From assembly GCF_010093815.1 (NCBI RefSeq), contig NW_022985552.1, positions 682,001-746,000 on the forward strand: a stretch of DNA of 64,000 nt, written 5' to 3'. A program made the translations under genes and the position numbers. The notes under the pieces are model-generated. The model made no database searches, was not told the DNA's origin, and was given only the letters and a program-made list of their open reading frames with translations. The stretch's first letter is position 1; each line of letters begins with the position of its first letter. Shown in pieces: positions 47,817-59,425 of this stretch. The DNA is from Pseudovirgaria hyperparasitica. Lineage: Eukaryota > Ascomycota > Dothideomycetes > Acrospermales > Acrospermaceae.

Positions 47817-48446
47817 ATGAAGACCGGCGCCTTCGTTGCATCTTTCGCGCTGCTTGCCAGCTCTGTTATCGCCCTTCCGACATTCAAGCAGGCCGACTTG
47901 GGCTCTATCATTGCTGCTCTTGATCAGGTCAGCCCGGCCGATGCGGCTGCCGTTCAGCACGGGGCGGGAGCCACCAACAGCAAGCGCCAGGCCGATATCA
48001 CCTCCTTCCTGACTGCTCTGCTCCCGGAGGGCACTGATGACTTGCCCGTACCAGGTGCTCATGGGAACTCGAAGCGACAGCTTGATCAGCTTCTTAGTGG
48101 GCTGGGTGGGCTCGGTGGACAGGGCAACGGAGGAGCGGGCGGTATTGGAGATATCGGCCAGCTTCTGAGTGGCCTTGTTGGAGGCAACAGTGGTGGTGCT
48201 GGAGGTCTTGGTGAACTCCTGAAGGGTCTTGGTGGGGGCAACGGTGATGCTGCCGGAGGTCTCACTCAGCTTTTGAGCGGCCTTGGTGGAGGCAATGGAG
48301 AGGGTGCTGGAGGTCTCAGTCAACTTCTGAGCGGCCTTGGGGGTGCCGGCGGTCTTGGTGAACTTCTGAAGGGAATTGGTGGAGGCGCAGTTGGCGGTGG
48401 AAAGGACGAAGGTGCCGGCACAGGCTATCAGGCCGAGAAGATCTAG
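47817..48446 (+). CDS. Secreted Gly/Leu repeat protein with Kex2 sites
   Basis: Intronless, 209 residues. Residues 1-20 (MKTGAFVASFALLASSVIAL) are a clear signal peptide. Dibasic Kex2-type sites KR lie at 56-57 and 86-87, both in the context NSKRQ, and would release a 30-residue peptide and the repeat domain. From residue 88 to about 200 an 18-residue unit of the form QLLSGLGGGNGxxAGGLx or ELLKGLGGGN recurs about six times. The mature protein has no cysteine. The family is not one I can name; the layout resembles fungal Kex2-processed secreted repeat proteins, some of which give surface-active peptides, mating peptides or ribosomal cyclic peptides. No modifying enzyme gene is seen nearby. The repeat looks amphipathic, so a wall or surface role is my inference. 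Confidence 0.8.
   Translation: MKTGAFVASFALLASSVIALPTFKQADLGSIIAALDQVSPADAAAVQHGAGATNSKRQADITSFLTALLPEGTDDLPVPGAHGNSKRQLDQLLSGLGGLGGQGNGGAGGIGDIGQLLSGLVGGNSGGAGGLGELLKGLGGGNGDAAGGLTQLLSGLGGGNGEGAGGLSQLLSGLGGAGGLGELLKGIGGGAVGGGKDEGAGTGYQAEKI
48060..48395 (+). repeat. 54-bp-type coding repeat (LLSGLGGGN units)
   Basis: Imperfect direct repeats of about 54 bp, built on CTTCTGAGTGGCCTTG-like cores, encode the 18-residue units of the secreted protein. One unit is shortened, giving the variant GLGGAGGLGELLKG. Confidence 0.75.
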
Positions 48447-50178
48447 GACAACCGGTCCATCTTGTTCAGGGGATGTGGTTTCTGTTCTGTTTCGATGTCA
48501 GATTGCCAAGTTAGGAGATCTTCTTCACGGTGGGGAGATTAGGTCGCAATGCAGCAGCCTAGATACTTTTACAATATATCAAATATTTACGTTGGAATAG
48601 CATTCAGCACGGGCATTTTATGTGAATGAGTGAGAATGGTGACTCTGATTCGTATCTAGCATGGCCGGCGCAAGCATGCCAGACTTGAGTCTTGGGTATC
48701 AGCCGACCTGTGTCGTCAAAAGATGCTAAATGCATATGACGTTTGTCCCATCAGGATTCCACTGTGACATGTCTCGACAGACACAGTATGGAGGTGCTCA
48801 TAAGTTCATTGGATTGATCCGCTGATATATAACTTTAGCCCCTGAAAGTCATCAGATCATGGGTCATATCAGACATAATCGTACCAGAGGAAGACGCCGT
48901 GACCCCCAAAAGATCCTTCTCGTCACAATATCTCGTCTGTTCAACACCCTAACCAAACTGCCCAAACATAATGTCGAAGACAAAATTCAATCCCGTCCAC
49001 ATGTGCTTGAGGAGAGCTTTCGATGAGACTTCCATATTCCAGAACAGTAGCCCTTGAACAAGTGAAGACGTAAAGGATGATTCAATGGAAACAGGGATTC
49101 GCTTTGTCTGATCAATACTCTCCGCGCTCCTGGTGGTTTATTTACTTGATTGTGGAGAAGTACGAGATACGAATAAACACGCCGCTAGGGTGTCGATCAC
49201 TCGTCTAGAATCACGGGCCGCACTGGAACTAACCTGAACAAGACATGTGGGTGCTGTAACTCACTCCCTCCCTCCTCCCTCCAAGAAATTCTTCTTGCAC
49301 TGCTGCATTGCATCACATAACAGCAGTAAACGCACATACCAGCTGCGCGTTTAGATGACTTTTGCTTGGTCAGGCCACAACATATCCATCACCTCAGCTC
49401 TGCCCAATATTCACGCATCGACATCCCAGCGAATCCATGGATAAACATCAATTTCCCCCGCTGCCAAGCATATTCTATTTTCGGTGTCCAGGCCCCAAGA
49501 AAATCATATTAATACCCTCCGCTGACGTCGCTCTCTTCTTGGCACAGAACTCCCCACGGAACCCTTCTCGAACAGTCGGATCCTATAATTACTCCCCGTC
49601 TTCACTAGGCCCCACCCAGCACAGACATGTTTCATATGTAGATCTTTTTCTACTGAAATCGTTGTCAAACCTTAGACTCGGTCTCCGATAAAAAAAACAT
49701 GCAGGAACACATCCATCCATCAGGGGGAAAGTCAGGACCCTGTGCCTGTCATGCGTAAAATTGACCATCTGCGCAAGGCTGAACGAACTAGAGGGCTAAG
49801 CGTTTAAGCTCCGTGTGGCATGTGGCGAGACTGCTTAGTCCTCGAGACATGGACTTGGATGGTTGTTTGGCGTGCTACTTTGGGGAAGAGTGAGGTGCTA
49901 GGCTGACGTACGTCTGAGCGTGGGCTCCGTGGTTGAGCGGTTCGTCAGGGCGTCGGTAGGGCGATGGTAAGGAAGATGATGGCTTCGATGAGGATCCACG
50001 ACGACTGATATACCCGTCTGAATGGGATATATAAGCTGCTCGACATCTCGTCCAGGTCAGTTTTTCATCACATCAACAATCACAATCTCAACTACAGTTC
50101 CAACATCAACACCACCACAACAACAACCCACCTACAACCAACCCAACAACCAACCAAACAAACAAACAACCAACCAAA
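48447..50178. other. Intergenic region upstream of the hydrophobin
   Basis: About 1.7 kb without a supportable gene. Short frames are present but none carries a motif. The right end contains the hydrophobin promoter. Confidence 0.5.
50028..50035 (+). promoter_or_regulatory. TATA box of the hydrophobin gene
   Basis: TATATAAG lies about 150 bp upstream of the ATG at 50179, followed by an A/C-rich leader full of CAAC/CCAA repeats that is free of G, typical of a highly expressed fungal gene. Confidence 0.6.
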
Positions 50179-50472
50179 ATGCAATTCTCCACCCTCGCAA
50201 CCATCCTCGCCACCACCACCACCCTCACCTCCGCCGCCGCCGTGCAAAAGCGCGTCACCCTCTGCAGCACCAAGACCCCCTCAGCCGTCTGCTGCACCTC
50301 GCCCACGTACGGCGACAGCACCGGCTGCAGCGGCCTCGACGCAACCAACGTCAACAGCCTCGACGACTTCATCGTCAAGTGCGCCGTCGACAGCTCTGCC
50401 ACGGCCCAGTGCTGCGCCTCGCTGGCCGACAACGGACAGGCCACCGACTGCGTGTTTGTTCCCCGGGACTAA
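50179..50472 (+). CDS. Class II-type hydrophobin
   Basis: Intronless, 97 residues. A signal peptide (about residues 1-20) is followed by AVQKR, a possible Kex2 site. The mature part has exactly eight cysteines in the order C-CC-C-C-CC-C, the hydrophobin signature. Spacings are C-x8-CC-x10-C-x17-C-x9-CC-x11-C, close to class II hydrophobins and far shorter than class I loops. Hydrophobins self-assemble at air-water interfaces and coat hyphae and spores. The protein is small for the class, with a six-residue tail after the last cysteine. It shares the TATA-box promoter style of the secreted repeat gene 1.7 kb upstream. Confidence 0.85.
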   Translation: MQFSTLATILATTTTLTSAAAVQKRVTLCSTKTPSAVCCTSPTYGDSTGCSGLDATNVNSLDDFIVKCAVDSSATAQCCASLADNGQATDCVFVPRD

Positions 50473-51127
50473 CTAACTAAGATGCGATTGATGGATCGGA
50501 ACCGACAATCTAGCTTGTCTTGTACGAATAGTTGGGGGGGCGGTGGTCATAAAGAGAATGAGGGTTTCGAGGTTTCGAGGTTGGTTGGGGGGGGTTTGTG
50601 AGAAGTGTGTACTTGGAACGGTCTTTGTACTTTTATCGTATGGCATTGCATTGTAACAAGGGAGTGGTTTCCTGTTGTCGAGTCCTCGTTGATCGATGGA
50701 TCGATGGGACATCTAGCACTCTGCATGTATTCATGACTGAATAGAACTGGTTTCTTCAGTCCTCTGCCTGGAATGTCTGTGAATCTGGTTTTCCCATTGC
50801 TCGAAATTCTGCAGATCAGTTCAGAACCTATAACAACAGCATGAATAGAGTATGAACGATACCACTACTGCCCAAGTACACTGGCCATTAACCTGCTAAC
50901 AGCAGTCTATCCACACACCGTCATCCCCACAGCCAAATATGACGTCTTCCCCGATCCAGAAATCCGGGGGGTGTGGTATGTGCATTGTGCATTACGCATG
51001 ACGTGTGCACCCAATCAATCGACCCGAGTCCGGACGAAACAGGCAACTACTTCGGACGTCGACTGTGCGACGTCGTGGCGAAAATTTCCGAGAAAACTAG
51101 CTCCGTATGGAGAAAAAAAATCTAGCT

Positions 51128-51171
51128 TTTCCTCCTCCTCCTCCTCCTCCTCCTCCTCCTCCTCCTCCTCT
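51128..51171. repeat. (TCC)n microsatellite
   Basis: About 14 uninterrupted TCC units. The strand is pure pyrimidine, so triplex-type structure is possible. Confidence 0.85.
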
Positions 51172-53435
51172 ATACAAAGGCAAAGGGAAAATTTCGCGGG
51201 TCTAGGACCGATGCGTACCGGGTATAGAGACAGCAGTTCTCGGCCTTTTTATCTACTTGTACTGCGTGTCCGTTTCTAGAGTGCTGGGTAGAGGAGGAGT
51301 ACGTTGTGCAAGAACTCATTCATTATACGTGTGTGAGGGATGAAACTGCCATGAACATATCCTGTTCTGGGTGTAAAACAGCGAGTCTTCTGCGCATTCA
51401 ACGTAATGTGTACATATACAGGTGGAGTTACTGGGCCCGAAAAGCTCACTCGTCTCCTTTGGTTCACTGTGCTCCCGATGCAAACACGAACGGCCAATAG
51501 TGCTGGTCATTCAGTGGCACTCGAAACAGACAACTGCCACCATAGAGAGCCATAGAATTATTCTTACATGAGAATCACAAGCCCTAGAACCTTGTACTCC
51601 TTTGTTTATCGACACCGGAGCCAAGTAGTAGAACATCGGATACGCGAAATTGTGGAATCAATGCGAGTGTAGTACTCATATACTAGTAATCTACGGGGAA
51701 TGCCTTGCGAAGGCAGAGATTTACACTAGAGTAGGGTCAAGAACGTGAACACAGTTCACTTTCTACAACTGTAAGAAGCGAGTCCTGTATCAGGAGATTT
51801 ATGAGTGGTTAGGCAAGCCAATTCGCTCAAGTTAATTTCGCTCCCGGAGACCCAGCCAAGTATGAATATTAGTGTTGACTCGTCAAACCTACGTGGCTAG
51901 ATGAAGACTCGATTCGATATCTCTCCGTACGATCTGTCAACGACAAAGTGATAGTCAGGGTCTGCTTGTAAGCGGCGTCCGAATTCGTGGCAAAGGGTAA
52001 GAGGATATCCAGGCGTACACTCCACCTAAGAGACCTTATGGACGGCGATGATGACAGAGCATACGAAGTATACGATAGTGACACATTCTTCTGTCGTGAA
52101 CAGAATGCCGTGCTGGCGTAGTACGCACCGGTAGAGGCGCGCGGCTGAGGTGGTATTGGTATGGCAAAGGTCGGGAATGCGACCCAGTGAGAAGGTCACA
52201 GCCAGAACGGAGCCTGCACGTGGAGGTGCAAAGACGGACTAGAGGAGGTAGTTGTTCCGTCGTGAGAGGAGACACTGGTTCAATTGGCCTCGTACCGGCG
52301 ACCGGAGTATGCTTTGTTTGGCTATGCATGATGAACGAAGTTTCTCGCAACCGGAGCATCTGTGATGTGTCTGCATAAACTCGTCATGGGATGAGTGAGG
52401 TAAGGTCACATCTCCTAGCTGAATCCAGGGCCATGTAGCTGGAACAGGCTCTGTCGCCGATAATCTGTTCACAGAGATCCCTGGTTCCATTATAGGGGAG
52501 CATATTTCTGTGCCCAAGCCGACACCTGTCGGTCATCTTCGGCTGTGAACAAGTCTGCATGTTTCATGCAAAGCTTGCACAGCCCAGAAATATCTAAAAG
52601 AAGAGTGATTGAAGCAAGAGGGGAGGAACTCACTATCTTCACGGAGTTTGCCCAAGGAGTGACGCATGTAAAGACGCCTCTCGTCCCTCACACAACGTAA
52701 CGAAGCGAACAGTCGGCTAAACATAGCACTCACACCGCGTGAGTGGCATAGCGAGATCGTTGGTGTGACAGATGCTCGACAGAGGTGGGCACACAGAAAA
52801 GGTGCCTTGTCGGAAGGCTCTTCACGATCAGAGTGATGGTTATAAGGAGATGATATGAAGTGAAGCAGGTCGCACAGCACTTGTCAAATGGCAGTCAAGC
52901 GGGTCGCGCAGGCCAACGTGGTCGGACAGGTGCTACAGTCAAACAGTGGCTGTTGTGCGAGGCCAGGATGCTGACGCAGGGTACTGCTGTGGCAAGGCAG
53001 TGTCCTGAGAGAAGGGTTAGAAGGATTACTCGAGAGAGATAAGTGAAGACTTAATGGTGACAGTGTGAAGATGCGGTGAGGAAAGCGTTGACATATATGA
53101 CGATGAGAGATCTGAGAGGCGAAAGTTGGAAACGGTGAGAGCTGAGCGCAGAGTTGAGGGTTTGTTGACATGACTTTGTGTATCACCAACACTACAGAAG
53201 TGACGGAAAAAGGAGAGCACGTTCTGGAACAAGTAACTGGGAAGGCTGCAGATACATGCAGAGTTTTGGAGTCCTGATTGATTCATCGACTTGAGAATAT
53301 TCCTCGGAGCAAAGAATATGAGCAGGTTGTGTGAAGAAGTCAGAGTGAAATGATTCTGGATCCATGGATGTCCCTTGGAAGACCCGTGACGCCGCATGCT
53401 CGCGCCAAGTTTTGTCGCAAGCGGGCATGCATCTA

Positions 53436-53526
53436 GGGGTATTTGGGGGCATCTGGGGGGCATCTTGGGGGCATTTGGGGGGTATTTGGGGGGCAATCAG
53501 CGGGCATCAGCGGGCATCTGGGGGGC
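53436..53526 (+). repeat. GGGGGCATYT minisatellite, G-quadruplex candidate
   Basis: About eight units of 10-11 bp, each with a run of three to six G separated by short CATYT-like spacers. Eight G-runs in 90 bp on one strand satisfy the usual quadruplex pattern. Confidence 0.75.
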
Positions 53527-54683
53527 AGATCTCTCAAACTTCGTGCTGTGGACTGCCGCTTCGGCGACCATCATGCAGCAGATGCAGCAGTCGGCGACCT
53601 CGCATGGGCACAGCAGGCCTGACCAAGGGGCTGCATGCACCCTTGGAAATCCTCACTGTCAACAACAGTCAATAGTCAATAGTCAACAAATCTATCATTC
53701 CTGCTCGCGACCGATGAGCGACGAATGGGAATTCAGCGAGCAGTCAGACGAAATAAAGGACATCCTTGCGCCATCGCCCGTCATGTTTGGCCGCCCCCCC
53801 AAGTGGAGTGTGTTGTTGTGTCTAGAGGCCCCCGACGTGGCTAGACGACGCCCCAAAAGTCAGCCCTAATCGTCACCCATGGATGGTCCCATGCGAATTC
53901 CCTTCCATGTCGTGCTTCCATTGCTTTTGTTCTCCTGATTGATCATTTTTCACTTCGTTCCCTCTAGTCTTGCTGCGCGCCAATGTGAAGGCTGCTTAAG
54001 GTCCGCGCGCCTGTCATGTCCGATGGTGTGGACTCGTAACAACAGTATGCCGTCGTCCATGGTCTTTGTGTGTCGCGGTAAGCAAGCTGCTGCAATGCTT
54101 GACGACATGCCATCCATCCCCCCCTTATGCCTTTGTGACCATGTGCTGCGCGCCGTACAAATGTTTGGCCTTGGTACAGATGACTCTATCCACTTGCTGT
54201 CGTGGACATGGATACAGGACAGCAATCCCCAGATTGCACTGATCGCCGGCTTGCCCGCGCCTGAGACGGATGCTGTGAGGATAGAATAGAAGGCGCGATG
54301 GCTGCTGTTTGGCCTGTCTTCATCCATGTTCATTCCATCGGAAGGTTGTTGAATCCTCATCGCATTTCGCTGTCTACTAGCTATCCTCCTACCTTGTTGT
54401 AGCTTGTCTCGTGTCTGGCCTTCCTCAATTCATACTTCGCTCTCAGACAGATATACCCACTGGCTCAACCGTCCCCACTATCCCCCCCATCTAAACACCC
54501 GTATCAGCCGAACTCATCAACTTAGCTACCAGGCGTTCCACTGGTTGGAATATTCACTGGATCGTCTCTACCCGGCGCTGTTCCTTTCACCATTCATTAG
54601 CCTCTTTCCGTCATTTCCTGGCCGCGCCGACCCGCTCAGATCCTACTCCTCCGTTTACTCATCTCCCACCCGTCTCCGTTAAG

Positions 54684-55853
54684 ATGTTGTCCTTGTGCAA
54701 CCTTGCTTTCGACAAGTCCCTCTCTTTCCTCATAGTTCACTTGCAGATCTTACTTTCTTCTGCTCCCTCGCATCCTTCTGGCATGGGCGAGCTCTGGAGA
54801 ACAGCATTGTGCGGCACCGCTTTCGGTGCTGCCCTCACATATTCGGGCGTTTTCATACCTGAAGTTATCATGGCTCAGATGAAGTTCCAGAACTTTCATA
54901 TGATGAGAGTCTTCCTGACAGCAACTGCGAGTAGCGCGTAAGTGAGGATTCAGTTCTCCCATGTTCAATATCACTCACATGGTCCATGTAGAATCGTGCT
55001 ATCACTACCCCATTCTACCTCGAAACCCAACATTGCTGCACGTGGTCCAACACCATTGCCCGGACTCGGTCCATACGGAGGCAACATCCTCGGAGGTATT
55101 CTTGTAGGCTTCGGTATGACTCTGGCGGGTGCTTGTCCTGGAACCGTCTTCGTGCAAGTAGGCGCTGGGGTACCGTCAAGTCTGCTCGTCCTCGCCGGTT
55201 CTGCAATTGGAGGTATCTGTTATCAGGCTATATCTGGACCACTTCTAAAAAATTGCACATCCGAATCTTCACTGCCCCAGAGGTCAACAATCCCAGAGAT
55301 CTTGGCCTGTTCCAAGGAGACCGCAATCTTGACTTACATAACGCTTTGCTCAACGGTTGTATTCGGATCTAGCTTTCTCGAAAGTACGACGTTCGACCTT
55401 CCAAGCCCTGTTGTTAGTGGATTGGTGATTGGATGCGTGCAGTTCCTTTCTGTGGTTCTACGCGGACGGGCGCTCGGCGTTTCCGGTGTCTTTTCGGATA
55501 CAGGGAAATGGTTTTGGGATCTTGTCGAAGGCCATGACAAGCCGAGAAATGCACAGCATACCGACCGTCTTCATAACTACCCGACTCCAACCCAAACTTT
55601 TGCTACGGGCCTCATTCTAGGCAGTTTAGGCCTCTCAATATCAGCTGTAGCATCGCTGTCATCACCTACCCCTCTTTCTGTTTCCACACTTCGAGCAGTC
55701 TCAGGTGGCTTCTGCCTGGCTGTCGGCGCACTCATGGGTGGCGGCTGTACATCAGGACACGGTATCAGCGGGATGGCCATGCTGGGCATATCGAGTGTCA
55801 TATCCGTGGCTTCCATGTTTGCCGGTGGCATGGCACTGGCGCAGATATACTGA
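54684..55853 (+). CDS. YeeE/YedE-family (TsuA-like) sulfur-compound transporter
   Basis: Exons 54684-54937 and 54992-55853 give 371 residues. An in-frame ATG at 54783 (MGELWRTALCGTAFG) would shorten it by 33 residues; either start is possible. The conserved cysteine-bearing loops of the family are present: GMTLAGACPGTVFVQVGAG and GALMGGGCTSGHGISGM. About nine hydrophobic segments rich in small residues are visible. Bacterial members take up thiosulfate or related sulfur compounds. Fungal copies form a sparse group, so bacterial origin is a reasonable suspicion, but the 54 bp intron and ordinary composition show it is fully adapted. The adjacent genes do not suggest a sulfur cluster. Confidence 0.88.
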
Positions 55854-57010
55854 TCGTACATGCCTGTGAGAACAGGGCTTACGTATAATGTGGTTCCGGC
55901 GGCTTCGTTTTTCGGGAACTGGTTTTGTCAGCGACTACTTGATGATCCACACGAATTCAGTAAGATACCAGGAGGGAGATTGAAGACTTTGGAGCGGGCA
56001 GAAAGGGGCACACTAATGCCAATAGTATGCATATAATCATACCCGTATATATACTTCTTGGATACCCAAATAGATTCGTCGAGTTCAAGTACTCTTCCAG
56101 TCTGTGTGATCAAGACTTGAACGCTATGACTCGTAGTTAAGAGCATCGACAAGGCTCAACTAAGAATGAGCCAAATCTCAAAGAAAGATGAATTAGTTCA
56201 TTCTCTGCAAGAGGTCAACCTTACAGAGTGATTGAATGGCGCACTCTAGCTCGTAAGAAGAAGTGCAGGGTATCAAAGAGCTTGACACCACCACAAATTT
56301 CCGCTTAGAAACAGTCACGGCAGGCGCAGTTAATCACGGGACCTCGCGTGTCACGACCGACCGCGTGGTAAGGTAAAAACTCACTTCTCTATTCTTGGCA
56401 GGTACGCACGTCGGATGCATCGTAGACGGCCCGTGCAACTTGTACACCCAACGAACACCATCCGGATTGATATTGAATTAAGCCACGATTTCTTTCAGCC
56501 TTCCAGACCTAGTATACCACACGCACAAGCTGTAACAATCATCACGAATCATCAACAGGGAGTTAAGTAAACTCATCACGTAATCATTATCCTAGTATGT
56601 CGACATGATTACCACCACCATCATAATCACCACAGCCAAGTTTGATATACCCCCCCCAAAAGCGCCACCAGTTAACATGTTTAATTCGCCAAGTTCAATT
56701 CCCCCCAGAACAGGCGCTCGCGTAGGACCTCTAGTCTTGTTCAGAATATGCAACAAGATCGAGGGTATCCATAATGATGACAAGGAAAAAAGCGTTCGTA
56801 TCCAAATAAAGTCCAGTGACTGACAGACTGTATAACAATGTAGAAATGGGTTGGCCTTTGCATGCGTCTAAAAGCAAAACAATCGCTCTAGATGATGAAG
56901 GCCTTCATGATGGCCTTATGCAGTAGAATTCAAAGCGCGTTGGGTGTAATTAACCATCTGCCATGCATTAGCGACGACTCCTGACGGGAATTGCATGTGC
57001 GCATATATCC
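55854..57010. other. Convergent intergenic region
   Basis: About 1.15 kb between the 3' ends of the transporter and PEPCK genes. No gene is seen. C-runs occur near 56648 and 56701. Confidence 0.5.
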
Positions 57011-59425
57011 CTAGGAAGAATTTTCCGGCACAACTTGGATTTCGGGCTTGGCTCCGAGTGGTTCAATCTTCGTCACTCCGGCCTGTCCAGACGTGTCTTT
57101 GGTTTCTGACTTGACTTCAAGTTCTGACTTGGCTTCAGATTCTGACTTGGGTTCGGGCTCTGACTTGACTTCAGGCTCTGACTTGGCTTCAAGCTCTGAC
57201 TTGGCTTCAGGCTCTGACTTGACTTCAGGCTCTGATTTGACTACAGGTTCCGACTTGGCTTCGGGTTCCGGCTTGGCATCCGAGACTGGTTTGGATACTG
57301 GCTTCGATTCTACTCCGACATCCTGTGATCAATTAGCGCCTACCCTGGAGAACATAGCAAAGACACAAAGCTTACCTGAGGAGCAGCGGCGAGAACCTCT
57401 GGGGTAGCTTGATCTGCGAACTTTTGGAAGTTCTCAACGAAGAGCTTGCCAAGCTTGGTGACCTCCTCCTTGAAATCAGTAGTACCGACCCAGCCCTTGG
57501 CGGGATTCAGAAGCTCGTCCGGAACGTTGGGGCATGTCTTTGGCACAGAGAGGTTGAAGGTCTCGTACGTCTCGTATTCCTGCTTAGCCAGCTCGCCGTT
57601 GTGGATAGCATCGAGGATAGCACGAGTGTATTTGAGAGGACAACGCTTGCCACCAGTAGCAGCACCAGCACCGACCCAGCCAGTGTTGAGCAACCACGCA
57701 TCAGCCTTGTGCTCAGTGATCTTGTCTGCCAACATCTTGGCATACCGCATGGGATGGAGCGCAAGGAAGGGTTGAGCGAAGCAGGAGGAAAAGGTTGCTT
57801 GAGGTTCCGTAACTCCTTCTTCCGTACCGGCCATCTTGGAGGTATATCCGGAAATGAAATGGTACATAACCTGCTCACGGTTGAGCTTGGAGATAGGTGG
57901 AAGGACACCTCGAGCGTCGCAAGTGAGCAGCACAATGTTAGTTGGGTGGTTGTCGCTGATGCAAGGAATCTTAGCGTTGTCGATGAACTCAATTGGGTAT
58001 GCGCAACGGGTGTTCTCTGTGAGAGCATCGTCGTCGTAGTCGACAACACGGCTTGTGGGGTCAAACACACAGTTCTCGAGAATGGCACCGAACTTGATGG
58101 AGTTGAAGATATCGGGTTCTTTCTCAGCGGACAGACCAATACACTTGGCGTAACAGCCACCTTCGATGTTGAAGACACCAGTATCACTCCAACAATGCTC
58201 GTCGTCACCAATCAGCATGCGCTTGGGATCAGCGGATAGTGTAGTCTTGCCAGTACCAGAAAGACCGAAGAAAACGGTAACGTCTCCGTCCTTGCCCTGG
58301 TTGGCAGAAGAGTGGAGAGTCAAGACGTTGTGCTTAACAGGCATCTCGTAGAAGAGAACAGTGAAAATACCCTTCTTCATCTCTCCGGCGTACTCAGTAC
58401 CAAGGATGACCATCTCCTTCTCGGCGAAATTGATGGCAACAGAGGTTGCTGAAGTCATACCAAGGGTATATCTGTTTGCCGGGAAGGCACCGGCGTTGTA
58501 GATGACATAGTCAGGGTGGAAGTGCTCGAGTTCCTCAGGTTTCGGACGGATAAGCATGTTGCGCATGAAGAGAGCATGGTAGGCACGAGCAGCCACGACA
58601 CGGACCTTGATCCGGTAGCGTGGATCCCATCCGGCGAAACCATCGATAACGTAGATACGGGAACGAGTGTTGAGGTAGTCGACGGCACGTTCACGATTGA
58701 TCTTCCAGACCTGTAGAAATGGGATGTCAGCACGTGATACATCCAACTAAACCTCCAACCGCCAAGAAGGCCCGGCCGGAGCTGGGGGGGTAGACCGGCA
58801 GCCCCGCAGCAGCCCACAAGCCACGCGGGCCAGAGCAGAGACGCCAATCAGTCATATGCAGTGACTGGGATAGCGCCCTCGGTATCGGCAACAAAACACC
58901 TGCATGACGTCTGGCTGGTGGTGCGCGTTTCCTGCCACAGCTCTTGCTCCGCCTCTGACCACGCGACATGATCAATTGATTGCACTTACATCTGGAGAAA
59001 TTGGCTTATTTACGGGTCCCCACCAAACATCGTCTTTAGATGTGGCTTCCTCGACAATACGTTTGTCCGATGGTGATCGTCCGGTCTTCGCGCCAGAATA
59101 TGCGGATAGAGCTCCGGTAGACGTGATGGCGGAACCGGTTTCGTAGACAAGTGCGTCTTCGTAGAGAGCAGATACGGCAGGATTTGCGACCTGGAGTTGC
59201 AGTAAGCATTATGTGGTGCAGCATTGGAAGGTTGGGTAGCGTACAATCTTGACGTGATCGTAGTCAATGTGAGCCTTTTCGTGAAGCTCCTCTTCTATTT
59301 CAGTGTGCTCATGGTGAGGCCTGTGCATCTACCGTCAGCCTTGGAGAGAGGAATTGGAGATGGTGAAGGTCATACTGGATACCGTGCGGGTGAAGGGCGG
59401 TCTTGTTAACGTTTTGTGACAACAT
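57011..59425 (-). CDS. Phosphoenolpyruvate carboxykinase (ATP) with KSEPEx tail
   Basis: Minus-strand exons 59425-59376, 59320-59245, 59190-58990, 58710-57376 and 57322-57011 give 657 residues. The enzyme makes phosphoenolpyruvate from oxaloacetate with ATP, the committed step of gluconeogenesis. The kinase P-loop [14 protein letters not shown] (about residues 258-271), [10 protein letters not shown] and [10 protein letters not shown] fit the ATP-dependent family. The catalytic core ends near residue 554. A last exon, joined in frame by a 53 bp intron with GTAAGC donor, adds 103 residues of which about 54 are nine successive K-S-E-x-x-x hexads. That tail is highly charged and disordered. The intron at 58711-58989 is 279 bp, several times the local norm. 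If the last intron were not spliced, the protein would end about 11 residues into it. Confidence 0.95.
57095..57262 (-). repeat. 18-bp coding repeat of the PEPCK tail
   Basis: About nine tandem units of 18 bp, complement of GACTTGRCTTCAGGCTCT-like sequence, encode K-S-E-P-E-A/V. The opposite strand is also open across it, giving a spurious SGSDL-repeat frame. Confidence 0.85.

Larger units (their letters stand above)
50473..54683. other. Gene-poor interval
   Basis: About 4.2 kb with no gene I can support. It contains a (TCC)n run near 51130-51170 and the G-rich minisatellite at 53436-53526. Frames on both strands are short and without motifs. Confidence 0.5.

Noticed and set aside
52036-53500. 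Frames of 70-156 codons on the minus strand
   Set aside because: No splice-joined model gives a recognisable protein; Ser/His/Cys-rich random-like composition.
57048-57407. SGSDL-repeat open frame on the plus strand
   Set aside because: It is the antisense of the PEPCK tail exon and its intron; the minus-strand frame joins the PEPCK core with good splice sites.
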